Numbered from the stretch's first letter, positions 47,308-57,179 are shown. The stretch: DNA of 62,500 bases from Symbiodinium natans (GCA_905221605.1 CAJNDS010000417.1:1-62500), one strand, 5' to 3'. Numbers and translations: made by a program. Notes: generated from the letters alone by a model not told the origin.

Positions 47308-47844
47308 GCTTAGTGTTCAAGAGGGTAAAAAAGGTCTGTAGGGTTTGTGTTTAGGGTTTAGGGTGTGGGTTTGGGAATTGGGTTTGGAGGCTTAATAGCA
47401 CTAACCTACCAACAAAAGTAGGTTTCGGGTCCTTAAGATAAGGCCCTAACCTCTAAACCCTAAACCCTAAACCCTACACCCCTGGATTGTGAAGGATGTT
47501 CGGCTTCCCAACTCTGAACCTCGCGCCTTCTCAGCGCACGAACCTCTAGAAATTCAGAGCCAACTCTAGCTGGCTGATGCTAGTGGGACCCCCTTGGCTC
47601 CCAAACGCCCTAAGCGGTTTAGTTTAGGGTTTCGGGTTTCGGGTTTAGGGTCAATATGAATGCAAGCTAAAACACCTAAGCCCGGAACCCAAAGCCCCTA
47701 GCCTTGGGCCCTGATAAACCCTCAACACCAAAGCCCTAACCCTCAACCATCATCTTGGGACTAGGGTTTTAGGGTTTAGGGTTTGGGGTTTGGGTTTTAG
47801 GGTTGAGTGTTGAGGTGCCCTAAACCGTATACGTCCCGACTTTC

Positions 47845-47950
47845 AAGCCCGGTTGACTTAGTAAGTAGGGTTAGTAAGGGTGGGTTGTGGGGATTGTAAC
47901 AGGGTTTCTGAAAAAAGCTCAGTAGACTTGCTAGGTCAAAAGAGCCTCCT
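47845..47950. mobile_element. Small inverted-repeat element, family D, without telomeric insert
   Basis: GGTTGACTTAGTAAGTAGGG ... GCTAGGTCAAAAGAGCC. This is the empty-site reference for the copy at 58305. Confidence 0.7.
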
Positions 47951-48158
47951 AAACCCTAAACCCTAAACTCTAAACTCTAAACCCTAAACTCTAAACCCTA
48001 AACCCTAAACCCTAAACCCTAAACCCTAAACCCTAAACCCTAAACCCTAAACCCTAAACCTTAAACCCTAAACCTGAACCCTGAACCCTGAACCCTGAAC
48101 CCTGAACCCTAAACCCTAAACCCTAAACCCTAAACCCTAAACCCTAAACCCTAAACCC
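47950..48158 (-). repeat. Telomeric-type CCCTAAA array with CCCTGAA block
   Basis: About 200 bp. A run of five CCCTGAA units (48075-48109) sits inside an otherwise CCCTAAA array, which shows local spread of a variant. Confidence 0.95.
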
Positions 48159-48203
48159 ACACCCTAAAAGTGCCCCCACACACAAACACGTTCCGAGGCT
48201 TAG

Positions 48204-48258
48204 TGGGGCGCACCCTACGCCTCATGAGCACCGCAGGGCTCCTTGGGTCAAGTCAAAG
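48204..48258 (+). CDS. Candidate exon ending directly at a telomeric repeat
   Basis: Reads G-R-T-L-R-L-M-S-T-A-G-L-L-G-S-S-Q up to CAAAG|GTTTAGGG. C-strand array on the left, G-strand array on the right. The acceptor (GGCTTAG) is moderate. Confidence 0.42.
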
Positions 48259-48361
48259 GTTTAGGGTTTAGGGTTTAGGGTTTAGGGTTTAGGGTTTAGG
48301 GTTTAGGGCTTTGGGCTTTGGGTTTAGGGTTTAGGGTTTAGGGTTTAGGTTTAGGGTTTAC
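48259..48361 (+). repeat. Telomeric-type TTTAGGG array at a candidate donor site
   Basis: About 13 heptamers with a GGGCTTT interruption. Confidence 0.95.
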
Positions 48362-48698
48362 GGCCCAGTTCCCACAACTTGGCTAATCAAGACATAAGTT
48401 GTGTGCTGGCCCATGCTTTTTGGCTGCTTGTGCGAAGAAGAGAATTACCATGAAGACTCTGCGTAGTGGGCTCCTATACTAAGCCTTAAGTACCCTCCAC
48501 CCCCCCCCCCCCAGGCTCGTTCAAGGGCTAGGGTTTATAGGGTTTAGGGTTTAGGGTTCAGGGTTCAGGGTTTAGGGTTTAGGTTTAGGGTTTAGGGTTT
48601 AGGGTTTAGGGTTTATAAGCTTCAGGGTTCAGGGGTGTGGGTTTACGGCTTTGGGCTTCTTTTGAGGGTTGCGGGGTGGCTCCTGCTGCGAGAGTCAG

Positions 48699-48746
48699 CC
48701 TCCCCGGGGCAGGCCACAGAACTCCTTGACGCTGTTCGCCACGCAG
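48699..48746 (+). CDS. Candidate exon
   Basis: Acceptor TGCGAGAGTCAG. Sixteen codons in phase 0 (P-P-R-G-R-P-Q-N-S-L-T-L-F-A-T-Q). GC donor ACGCAG|GCGCGC. Confidence 0.4.
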
Positions 48747-49672
48747 GCGCGCTTTGCCTAGGGATGCCCAGTAGTACCCTTATTCCCTTTTTGTTGGGGG
48801 TTTAGGTTCCCTTGTAAGAACCCTTGGGCACCTTTTTTAAGCCCAGGTTACTGGGCAGCCTCGTTGCTTTTCAGTGGAGCAAGTAGTGTAGTTAGTTCTC
48901 TAAACTAGGGTCCCTCTTTAGGCGCCTTCTTAAAGGGTGGCGCCTTATAATGGGCACCCAAAAAGGGACCCTAATTTAGGACTCTACCCAGTAGCCTCAT
49001 CAACTTTTTTGGACAGTACAATCATCATATATGGTCAGTTCTCGAAATGAGGGTCGCTTTTTTTCGGGGGCGCCCTACAGAATTGGGCCGCCTGACAATA
49101 CGGACCGACCATGTTTTTGAGAAGTGGCCCCGTGCTGGCTGAAGGTTGTTCTGTCAGAATCCGCCTTGTGGAACTGGCCAAGTGAGCTTGGAGGTTTCCA
49201 GGCGACTCCTTGGCACGGGGCCAGTGCACCTCTTAAGAGCCTGTTCCCCTACTTTCTCCTAGGTTTAGGGTTTTAGAGTCTACCTAGGCTACATAGGGTA
49301 TAGGGTTTACAGGGCCTCGTGTGACTTGCATCATTCCTCCGTGGCGCGCTATGGAGGTCCGTGGAGGGGGTGCACGGCGACTCGTTTCCAGCGCAGGCCA
49401 CCCACAGTTGAAGGTGTTCTGCGTCACGTCCCCTTGCTTGGGCTTCGGGAGGAAGAGCGGTGCTTTGGGCGATGTCAGGTAGAGCTCTAGAAGTGAGGTG
49501 TTCCGAGCCTTCTAGTGAGGCTAAGATGCTGAGGTTACTTGTGTTAATGGCTAGTGTAACGAAACGAGCAACCATACACACAACCAGAAAACTGGGATGC
49601 CTCCACAAAAAGAAGAACCAAAACTCAGGGCGCAGGTAATTGCTGAGACCCCGAAGCTTCCCCAACTTTCAG
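48747..49672. other. No firm gene; palindromic spacer
   Basis: Contains an imperfect inverted repeat at about 48900-48985 (CTAAACTAGGGTCCCT with AGGGACCCTAATTTAG). The reverse-strand open frame at 49273-49665 lacks splice or start support. Confidence 0.3.
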
Positions 49673-49738
49673 AGCCCCAGAGCCCGGCAGGGGGGCCAAT
49701 GAGGAGGAAGAAGAGCCCCAAGCAACTTGGCGACCCTG
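49673..49738 (+). CDS. Candidate exon, acidic
   Basis: Acceptor CCCAACTTTCAG, donor CCTG|GTGATA. In one frame it reads A-P-E-P-G-R-G-A-N-E-E-E-E-E-P-Q-A-T-W-R. It joins in phase through a 79-nt intron to the next exon. Confidence 0.48.
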
Positions 49739-49817
49739 GTGATAGGAGTTCAGGGCTCTGGGCTGCGAATTCTTTCTGCGGTTCCTAGAGAATAGGTTTG
49801 TAAACCGCCGGCCTCAG

Positions 49818-49913
49818 CCACCTGACGGGCACGTCGGCGGTCCAAGCGGTACACCTGGCGGAAAGCGACCGCGAGTCGAGGAAAAAGACGCCCAGCCGAA
49901 CCTCGAATCCGCG
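49818..49913 (+). CDS. Candidate exon following the acidic exon
   Basis: Acceptor GCCGGCCTCAG, donor CGCG|GTAGAAAG. In the phase set by the previous exon it reads H-L-T-G-T-S-A-V-Q-A-V-H-L-A-E-S-D-R-E-S, with no stop. A second frame is also open here, as expected for GC-rich DNA, so phase is supported mainly by the join. Confidence 0.48.
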
Positions 49914-50340
49914 GTAGAAAGTGAGCGGGGCGCGTGTAGGCTTGCTGGAAGACCCTTTGAAGCATTGTTTGCCTTGAGAAGTAGAGGCCTAGGAGTCTGC
50001 ACCCCGATTCCCCCTCCCTGTGTGAGGCTGTGATTGCAGCTTCTCAGCTGTGCCTGAAGGGGGGGGGGGGGGGTGGGGTGATGGCTTGCATTTGTCACCG
50101 TCTCTGGGCATGTTCCAGTTCAGTCCCTTGTTCCCAACACTTTCAGCCCAAAGCACCAACTCCCCCCCCCCCCCGGCCTAGCCCCTTACCCCTTCTCAAC
50201 CCCTTCTACTACCTAAAGCCCCAAAAAGCCCTCAGTTCCCTGAGCCAAGGAAAGGCAAGAAAGGACAGACTGCCGACTCCCCGAAACCACTCTAGAGGTT
50301 TCAGGGTTCGAGGTTTAGGGGTAGGGTTTAGGGTTTAGGG

Positions 50341-50464
50341 TTTAAGGGTTTAAGGCTTTAAGGCTTTAAGGCTTTAAGGCTTTAAGGCTTTAAGGCTTTA
50401 AGGCTTGAAGGCTTTAAGGCTTTAAGGCTTTAAGGGTTTAAGGGTTTAAGGGTTTAAGGGTTTA
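50341..50464 (+). repeat. 8-bp telomere-like variant array, TTTAAGGC/TTTAAGGG
   Basis: Starts as TTTAGGG, changes to TTTAAGGG, then to about ten TTTAAGGC units, then back to TTTAAGGG. Confidence 0.95.
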
Positions 50465-50656
50465 GAGGTGTGCGGGGCTAGGGTTTAGGGTTTGAAGGTG
50501 TATGTGGCTGTGGGCTGTGGAGTCGCTCATCGAGCATTTAACCTGCTATACCCTGCTTTAGGGTTTAGGGCTTAGGGTTTAGGGTTTAGGGTTTAGGGTT
50601 TTTGGGGGGTCACAGGGCGCTTGTAGCATCCAAGCAGGGAGCTTTCAGCTGCCCCT

Positions 50657-50779
50657 ACTTGGAGGTTCATGCGTAAGTATACCTAGGATAGCTTGTGTTA
50701 TCGCTGGCTATGTCCATGCTTAGCCATGTCTAGGGGTATACTTACAGCGCTCTTTCTAACGACGCATGAACCCTCAAGC
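50657..50779. mobile_element. Small inverted-repeat element, family A-like ends, different core
   Basis: ACTTGGAGGTTCATGCGTAA ... ACGCATGAACCCTCAAG. The outer ends match family A and the interior (AAGTATACCTAG / TAGGGGTATACTT) does not. Confidence 0.7.
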
Positions 50780-51005
50780 ACGCGACTGGGGAAGAAGAAG
50801 AGATAAGAAGAGCTTGGGCTCGACCCCTAAACCCCTAGACCCCTAGACCCCTAGACCCTAAACCCTAAACCCTAAACCCTAAACCCTAAACCCTAAACCC
50901 TAAACCCTAAACCCTAATTTAATTGTCTTTGCATTAGAGCCACTTCCGAGTCTGTCCTATCCGTCTAGGGTTTGAACCAGGGGCCCTGAGGGTGGCCCCT
51001 TAAAG

Positions 51006-51110
51006 GGCTCCGCAGTATGGGCCCTTACTATAGATAGTGTATATAAGGGTTTAGGGTTTAGGGTTTAGGGGTAACAAGGGACCCAAATTAAGGGCCCATG
51101 CTTCGGATCA
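51006..51110. mobile_element. Small inverted-repeat element, family C, with central telomeric insert
   Basis: GGCTCCGCAGTATGGGCCC ... GGGCCCATGCTTCGGAT. About 24 bp of TTTAGGG repeat sits after ATATAAGGG, where the copy at 37126 continues directly. Confidence 0.72.
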
Positions 51111-51559
51111 GCTAACTAGCTCCTCAGAGAGGAGGAGGCTCGTGAACTAAGGTAAACCCATCAACGGCCTATTGCAAGCGAGGGGGAGGGCTTCGGTCAG
51201 TTACCAGTTGCCCAAAACCCTAAACCCTAAACCCTGAACCTTAAACCCTAAACCCTAAACCCTGAACCTTAAACCCTAAACGCTCCGCCCGCTCGTTTTG
51301 CCGCGCTTCGACTAGAGCAAAGCATGTTGCACATGCTTCCCGTATCGTTATTTGCAGTGCGTTATAGCTTCACGAGTCGTGCAAAAGTCGTTTATGTCAG
51401 GACGCCGTTTTATAAAATTCAGCGTCCCAGACGCATACCTCTCGAGAAAAGTGCCGTTGGATGTGTGTGTGTGTCTACAAGGCCAGAGCGGGCAATTTTC
51501 CTTGCTGACCAGTGACTGCGCTGCCGGTGGCTGGACTACTGTCTGCTGCGCAAGAGCAT

Positions 51560-51885
51560 GGCGCCCTGGACAATCGCACGCAGTGGTACATGGACGTTAT
51601 CAAGGTTCGGGCACGGTGCCCTAGACACTCGCACGTACTGGCACAGTGTTGCTGTGGGCAATGGACGCACTGGCAGCATGGACGTTATCAAGGTTCGGGC
51701 ATGGCGCCCTAGACAATCGCACGTACTGGTACAGTGTTGCTGTGGGCAATGGACGCACTGGCAGCATGGACGTTATCAAGGTTCGGGCATGGCGCCCTGG
51801 ACAATCGCACGTACTGGTACAGTGTGGCTGTGGGCAATGGACGCACTGGCAGCATGGACGTTATCAAGGTTCGGGCATGGAGGAA
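51560..51885 (+). repeat. 88-bp tandem repeat, about 3.5 units
   Basis: GGACGTTATCAAGGTTCGGG recurs at 51592, 51680, 51768 and 51856, exactly 88 bp apart. Because 88 is not a multiple of three, the long frames through it rotate and are not credible proteins. Confidence 0.95.
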
Positions 51886-51954
51886 TGTCCGAGGCAGCTT
51901 GAAGTGGCCAGAACGGATCTTCACCATTCGAGGAAGAGGCGATGCGACAACATG

Positions 51955-52100
51955 GGCCTCACCATGCGATCGAGAGGCGAAGCGGCAACATGGCACGTGG
52001 AGGCCTCACCATGCGATGGAGAGGCGAAGCGGCAACATGGCACGTGGAGGCCTCACCATGCGAAGGAGAGGCGAAGCGACAACATGGCGCGTGGAGGCCT
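51955..52100 (+). repeat. 47-bp tandem repeat, about three units
   Basis: GGCCTCACCATGCGA with AGAGGCGAAGCGGCAACATG recurs every 47 bp. Confidence 0.92.
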
Positions 52101-52263
52101 CGACGAATTTGAGCTGAAATCTCTCGGAAAACATGGCAGGGACGGTGTTGACACAGATGGTAAACCTGCGGCAACACGTGTGGTCGTAAGGCTAAACCCT
52201 AAACCCTAAGCTCCTAAACCCTAAACTCTAAACTCCTAAACCCTGAACCCTGAACCCTAAATA

Positions 52264-52344
52264 AGAATGAGAAAGATGCTAGGCCAAGTAAAGCCGACAT
52301 TTACCGGGCTGTGCCTGCCGTCTTGAAGTTGGTTCGGGCGGTTT
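52264..52344 (+). CDS. Candidate exon
   Basis: After CTAAATAAG the frame reads N-E-K-D-A-R-P-S-K-A-D-I-Y-R-A-V-P-A-V-L, open to about 52344. The donor is unclear (TTG|GTTCGG or beyond). Confidence 0.38.
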
Positions 52345-52374
52345 GAGTACTCCCTTGAAGACCCAAAACTACGA

Positions 52375-52470
52375 ATTGCTTAAGATCCCCCCCAAAACAA
52401 CAAAATAATCTTCCTTACAAGGGTAAAATAGGTATTGCTATTCATTTTTTGTGCTCTTAAACAAAAATAG
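52375..52470. mobile_element. Small inverted-repeat element, family F
   Basis: ATTGCTTAAGATCCCCCCC ... GTGCTCTTAAACAAAAATAG. Confidence 0.6.
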
Positions 52471-52515
52471 GAGAAAACCCTAAACTCTAGGCACTAAGCC
52501 CTAAACCCTAAAGTG

Positions 52516-52600
52516 TGCCAATGCATGGTGAAGGAGCCAGGAAGAAGGGACAGAAATCATCGGATGGCACGGCACCCTGGCCAAACATCAGCTTAAGTGC
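52516..52600 (+). CDS. Candidate exon
   Basis: A GC-rich island. One frame reads P-M-H-G-E-G-A-R-K-K-G-Q-K-S-S-D-G-T-A-P. Splice sites are not clear, so ends are approximate. Confidence 0.3.
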
Positions 52601-52887
52601 TGGTTTTGTTGAGTTAGGGTTTAGGGTTTTAGGGTTTTTGGGGATCTGACTAGCCCGTACTTTTTTGTGTGCGGTTTAGGTTGGGGCCACAATGTAGAGA
52701 ACTGACCGTGCAAAATTTTTGACACGTGAGTTGAGGCACGTGCGGAAACCTGCACACTTGAGACTACACCAAAGCTAGGCCATTGGGTTCCAGAAAATCT
52801 GAGTTTGGAGCATAGGGTTGGGGAGGGGGGTGGATGCTGTTCTTGATGATCGGCCCTTTTTGGGTACCCCGTTCAGGCTCCGTGTGA

Positions 52888-52979
52888 CCCTAAACCCTAA
52901 ACCCGAACCCTAAACCCTAAACCCTAAACCCTAAACCCTAAACCCTAAACCCTAAACCCTAAACCCTAAACCCTAAACC
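52888..52979 (-). repeat. Telomeric-type CCCTAAA array upstream of a gene start
   Basis: About 13 heptamers ending 60 bp before the ATG at 53,039. Confidence 0.97.
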
Positions 52980-53021
52980 ACCAGCCTCTTTTGAGCTCAA
53001 ATACCCAGAAGTCTCCCCCGT

Positions 53022-53029
53022 CTTTGCAG
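53022..53029 (+). promoter_or_regulatory. Possible leader (trans-)splice acceptor
   Basis: CTCCCCCGTCTTTGCAG ends at about 53029, 9 nt before the ATG. A strong polypyrimidine tract and AG directly in front of a first coding exon is what spliced-leader addition would use if the host is a dinoflagellate. Confidence 0.35.
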
Positions 53030-53038
53030 CTTCCCGCC

Positions 53039-55131
53039 ATGGCGCGAGTTCTCATCGCATTGCTGGCCTTGACTGCTGTTTCTGGCGAGGCGCGGGCTTC
53101 ATAGTTTAGGGTTCGGGTTTAGGGTTTAGGGTTTAGGGTTTAGGGTTTAGGGTTTAGGGTTTAGGGTTTAGGGTTTAGGGTTTAGGGTTTAGGGTTTAGG
53201 GTTTAGGGTTTAGGGTTTAGGGTTTAGGCGGCAACAAGAACCTTAAACCTTGAACCCGATGAACCCGATGAACCCGATGAACCCTATGAACCCTATGAAC
53301 CCTATGAACCCTAAACCCTAAACCCTAAACCCTGAACCCTACATAAGGGCTTGCCGTGGATGACAGGAGGAGAGCCCCGCGGCCCCGATCTCTCCGGTCA
53401 TCCGGGAGCCACCGGAGGACTCGGTGAAACGATTCTTCGGAGGGAATGAGGGAATGAGGTACCCTATCTTTGTCATAGTTGGGTAACCTTTTCCATTTTT
53501 AGGGTACTTAAACCCAATAAGGAATAACAGTTTAAAATTTTTATACTATCCCAACCATGAATCAGTTATGTAATCCCTGAAAATCTGAAGGTGTGTTGTT
53601 GTTTAGGGTTTGGGGGATACGGGGACGTGCCTAGTTGCCTCATTCACTGCTAAGAACCAGTAGGTTTAAGCGACTTGACGCGTTTCGGTGCTTGACTTTT
53701 TTTCTGGCGAATGAGGTACCCAGAAACCTTGGCAAATAGTGATGGCTGGTTACAGAAGAGCAACTACTACGAAAGGATCTTCTATTTGTTGGGGGGGGGG
53801 GCATCCTTCGAAGCCACCCAAATCCTGAAGGATGAGTTTATAGGAGCAGGAAAAAATGTTAGGGCCCCTGCTGGCTTTTAGTAGGAAATGAGGGAATGCG
53901 GTACCCTATATAATCCCTATAAACGGGAAAAACGAATTCCCTCATTCCATACAAAGAACCAGTCGGCCCTACTGTTTCTTTGTAGGGAATGAGGGAATTC
54001 GTTTTCCCTAGGCTAGGCCTATGAAGGCTTCAGAGTCGTCGGAAGAGTTGGGGGGGTCACCAGAGCCGTCGTCAGGATCTGACTGGGGACGCTCTGGTGG
54101 AGCCAGCCCGCCACGTTGTCGCCCTAAACCCTAAACCCGAAACCCGAAACCCTAAACCCTAAACCCTAAACCCTTGGCTTGTGGGCGGGGAGGAGTGGGG
54201 GGGTTGCATTTAGGAACCCTTTGCGTGCACGCATGCCCTTCTCAATAGACCTGCACCATGAAGCCTAGAAGCCCTAAACCCTAAACCCTAAATTCCAATG
54301 ACATTGGGGGTTTTCCGATATTAGGGGTACCTCTTGGGGGGGTCCCTTTACGGGGCTTCCATTCTATTGGGGGGGTCCCTTTACGGGGCTTCCATTCTAT
54401 ATGGGGGATGAAAAAGGGGTACCCCCACATGGTCCCGTTTTGCTTTCTTGCAGGGTTCCGAAGTCGCGGTGTTTCTAAGGGCTCGAACGGGTTTAGGGTT
54501 TAGGGTTTAGGGTTTATAGGGTTTAGGGTTTAGGGTTTAGGGTTTTGTGACTGCCTTCCTTTCCTCTGTCTCCCCAGCCTGAGGGGCGCAAGGCTTCCGA
54601 GTATGCGCTGTGAAACTCAGGCCCCCAAACCCTAAACCCTAAACCCCAAACCCCAAACCCCAAACCCTAAACCCTAAACCCCAAACCCTAAACCCTAAAA
54701 CCCCAAACCCCAAACCCAATATACGCCCAGTGTCTTCCCTGCAGTGCGATGCGGGTGGCAAAAAAAAACAACGAAGCCCCAAAAGCGCTAGCGCGTGGTG
54801 GCCAGGTTCACACGCAACGAATATTTGGAGGCCTTGGCAAAGCAGGCCCCTTGATCCCGTCGGCTCTTTGTGTAAGATCTAGGGTAGGTTTAGGGTTTAG
54901 GGTTTAGGGCTTAGGGTTTAGGATTGAGGGTGCAGCGTCTTTTGATTTGTGGGTTGATTGAGGGTTTAGCGTCTTTCTTCGGGGTTGGGGTTTGCAGGGC
55001 TTATACAGGTTGAGTCAAAGCCTATGCAACCTGAAAGGACTCTGGTTGTTGAGTTTGGGGGCCCCAAGACCTCTTCGAAGCCTCGCGTTGGTGCCGCATG
55101 GTTTCGCACGGACTTACAAGTTCACGCTTAA
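53039..55131 (+). CDS. Eight-exon host gene for a secreted or membrane-targeted protein (model)
   Basis: Exon 1 (53039-53095, or to 53089) has GCCATGG at the start and encodes M-A-R-V-L-I-A-L-L-A-L-T-A-V-S-G, a clear signal peptide. Proposed further exons are 53367-53423, 54034-54114, 54249-54270, 54454-54490, 54578-54620, 54745-54871 and 54998-55131 (TAA at 55129). Acceptors include TTGCTTTCTTGCAG-type and CCTCTGTCTCCCCAG-type tracts. Donors are GT (GTGAAA, GTTGTC, GTTTAG, GTAAGA) or GC. Phases agree at every join and no stop interrupts the model. The last exon reads V-E-S-K-P-M-Q-P-E-R-T-L-V-V-E-F. Introns hold telomeric arrays and family B elements. The protein family is not recognised. 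Some exons have a second open frame, so details may be wrong. Confidence 0.48.
53103..53227 (+). repeat. Telomeric-type TTTAGGG array in first intron
   Basis: About 17 heptamers directly after the signal-peptide exon, facing the C-strand array at 52888. Confidence 0.97.
53431..53660. mobile_element. Family B element starting 7 bp inside an intron
   Basis: GATTCTTCGGAGGGAATGAG ... CATTCACTGCTAAGAACCAG, about 230 bp. It begins right after the donor GTGAAAC of exon 2 in the model above. Confidence 0.65.
53871..53962. mobile_element. Family B element, second copy in the same intron
   Basis: CTGGCTTTTAGTAGGAAATG ... CATTCCATACAAAGAACCAG, 92 bp. A partial third copy follows at 53969-54012. Confidence 0.72.
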
Positions 55132-55372
55132 TTAGATTACTACATGGGGCTTTTGCACACCCTCGGGACCCGAACCGCCTGTCTAACCTCCCGCAATCTC
55201 CTAAAAGCCCATATGAAAGTCACATTAAAACGGAGGTAAAGAATGCACGCGCCTGCCTTTAGTAGTATACGTATGTTAATGAGCTTTTTGTTTCTTCTTT
55301 TTCCTTTCGTTCGATGTTAAATGACTTCGCGCGTGGAGTGCTCTTAGCTGTGGCCACTGGATGCTATGGCTT

Positions 55373-55460
55373 CTATTTGCTTAAATACACCAAAAAAGAA
55401 TATAATAATCCCTATATATAAGGAAGCATATCTTTTGGGGGGTTCTTAAGCAATTAGTAG
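55373..55460. mobile_element. Small inverted-repeat element, family F
   Basis: CTATTTGCTTAAATACACC ... GGGGGGTTCTTAAGCAATTAG, 88 bp. Confidence 0.72.
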
Positions 55461-55689
55461 ATGGAAGCATGAGTACTGAATGCTCCACAAACAACAAAGA
55501 AGTATAAAGCGAGCCAGACGGCAATCTGGGCCTGATGGGGCTATGCTGGAGTTCCTCGCGTGTGATTATGTTGCGGTTCCTAGTTACAACCCCCCCCCCC
55601 CCCCGCCCGCACCCCTCCCCTGGGGTGCAGCTCGCGGCTTAAGCTTAAGACCTCGACCCTAAACCCTACACGCGAAACCCTCAACCCTG

Positions 55690-55772
55690 AACCCTGAACT
55701 TGCCCACGTCTGCTGGGCGGCAAAACCGCTGGTTACGTCTGACGTGTTTGGGCTTAGACTCCAAATCGCTCA
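55690..55772 (+). CDS. Candidate exon with consensus donor
   Basis: Ends at CGCTCA|GTAAGTTC, the best donor in the region. Two frames are open over about 75 nt. The start is not fixed. Confidence 0.3.
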
Positions 55773-55832
55773 GTAAGTTCTAGACCCTAAACCCTAAACC
55801 CTAAACCCTAAACCGAGCTCTCTCGTCGGCAG

Positions 55833-55878
55833 GGCATCCAAGCCACACGTGGCGCCTGGCTCTACGGGGACTACAGGA
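55833..55878 (+). CDS. Candidate exon
   Basis: Acceptor CTCTCTCGTCGGCAG|G. It reads G-I-Q-A-T-R-G-A-W-L-Y-G-D-Y-R in phase 0. Donor GTGTTTC. A 56-nt intron with a strong 3' tract (GGTCTGCTTCTGCAG) follows. Confidence 0.48.
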
Positions 55879-55934
55879 GTGTTTCATAGTGTTTCTTTGG
55901 TTTCTTGCCTAGGGGATTCGGTCTGCTTCTGCAG

Positions 55935-56065
55935 GAAAAGATCGATGTGAAACATCCGCTAAGGCTGCACCTCTCTCCTTGGCTCTGGAAGCTGAGGGCC
56001 TTCAGAAACCAAGGATTTCTTATGTGATTGCTTACTGGAGGAGAGAAATTTTCATTCTTTCCTGA
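55935..56065 (+). CDS. Candidate terminal exon running into the 247-bp repeat
   Basis: In the phase set by the previous exon it reads K-D-R-C-E-T-S-A-K-A-A-P-L-S-L-A-L-E-A-E and continues to a TGA at 56063, 42 codons. The last 27 codons lie inside the first unit of the 247-bp repeat, so each later unit carries a copy of this exon end. Confidence 0.45.
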
Positions 56066-56645
56066 GCTACCCCTTACGGGCTCTGGCCGGGAAAGGCGGA
56101 GTCACATTTATAGAATGGGGCCAGAATTATGGGAAGCCCCGGCCCGCGGGGGCGAGCCCTGGTCTTGTAGTCTTTAAAGAAGCCTTGAAGCTTAAAAGGA
56201 AAAGCTTTAAGGAAGCCGGGGCTTCGGTTTTCTGGAAGCTGAGGGCCTTCAGAAACCAAGGATTTCTTATGTGATTGCTTACTGGAGGAGAGAAATTTTC
56301 ATTCTTTCCTGAGCTACCCCTTACGGGCTCTGGCCGGGAAAGGCGGAGTCACATTTATAGAATGGGGCCAGAATTATGGGAAGCCCCGGCCCGCGGGGGC
56401 GAGCCCTGGTCTTGTAGTCTTTAAAGAAGCCTTGAAGCTTAAAAGGAAAAGCTTTAAGGAAGCCGGGGCTTCGGTTTTCTGGAAGCTGAGGGCCTTCAGA
56501 AACCAAGGATTTCTTATGTGATTGCTTACTGGAGGAGAGAAATTTTCATTCTTTCCTGAGCTACCCCTTACGGGCTCTGGCCGGGAAAGGCGGAGTCACA
56601 TTTATAGAATGGGACCAGAATTATGGGAAGCCCCGGCCCGCAGGG
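55985..56645 (+). repeat. 247-bp tandem repeat, about 2.7 units
   Basis: CTGGAAGCTGAGGGCCTTCA starts at 55985, 56232 and 56479, exactly 247 bp apart. Units are almost identical, so the duplication is recent. The open reverse frames repeated in each unit are not accepted as genes. Confidence 0.97.
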
Positions 56646-57179
56646 GTAGACATTCTATACATTCCTATTGTTTTCAATACATTCGTATTGTTTTTAATAG
56701 AGAATCAATACAGGGCCACGGTCCAACTATTGCGGAACCCTGCATTCCTTATTGTGGGGGGGGGGGGGGGCCCCCACCAATTAATCAGAAGCTCGGATTA
56801 GGGGTCGGAACAATTACTAGTAGTATTCCCTTATGGCCTTATGGTCCCTTTATAAATAACCCCAAAGCCCTATATTCTAATAGGCCTCTATATTGCCCCC
56901 CAACCCACGTTCCTTTCTCAGCAGGAACGACCTCCCAGATATTTCCGATCCCATCGCCTGCGCTCACGTGCACTCCGCGAGATTTGAACCTGATTGGAGA
57001 ATTTTCAGGGATTGGGATGCGGGGCTTAGGGTTTGAAGGTTCACAAAGGTTTCAACGGTCTTGGACTTCTTTGGGGGGGGGGGGGTGAATTGCTTATTCC
57101 TAACCCGAAAAGGAACTACATTGGAGCCTTCAGGAAACCCTAAACCCTGAACCCTAAACCCTAAACCCTAAACCCCAAG
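56646..57179. other. No firm gene
   Basis: A spacer with a short AT-rich piece (ATTC[CG]TATTGTTTT repeated), a poly-G run (56756-56770) and a second at about 57071-57084. The + strand open frame through here has no splice support. Confidence 0.3.

Noticed and set aside
49273-49665. Reverse-strand 130-codon frame
   Set aside because: No splice or promoter support, and the adjoining good exons are on the + strand.
49814-50098. Alternative frame through the 49818 exon giving a Pro/Gly/Lys-rich protein
   Set aside because: Open but out of phase with the preceding exon; the in-phase frame is preferred.
51558-52209. Overlapping long frames of 114, 127 and 187 codons
   Set aside because: They exist only because 88-bp and 47-bp repeats rotate through frames.
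56074-56506. Two identical reverse-strand 61-codon frames
   Set aside because: Copies within the 247-bp repeat with no independent support.
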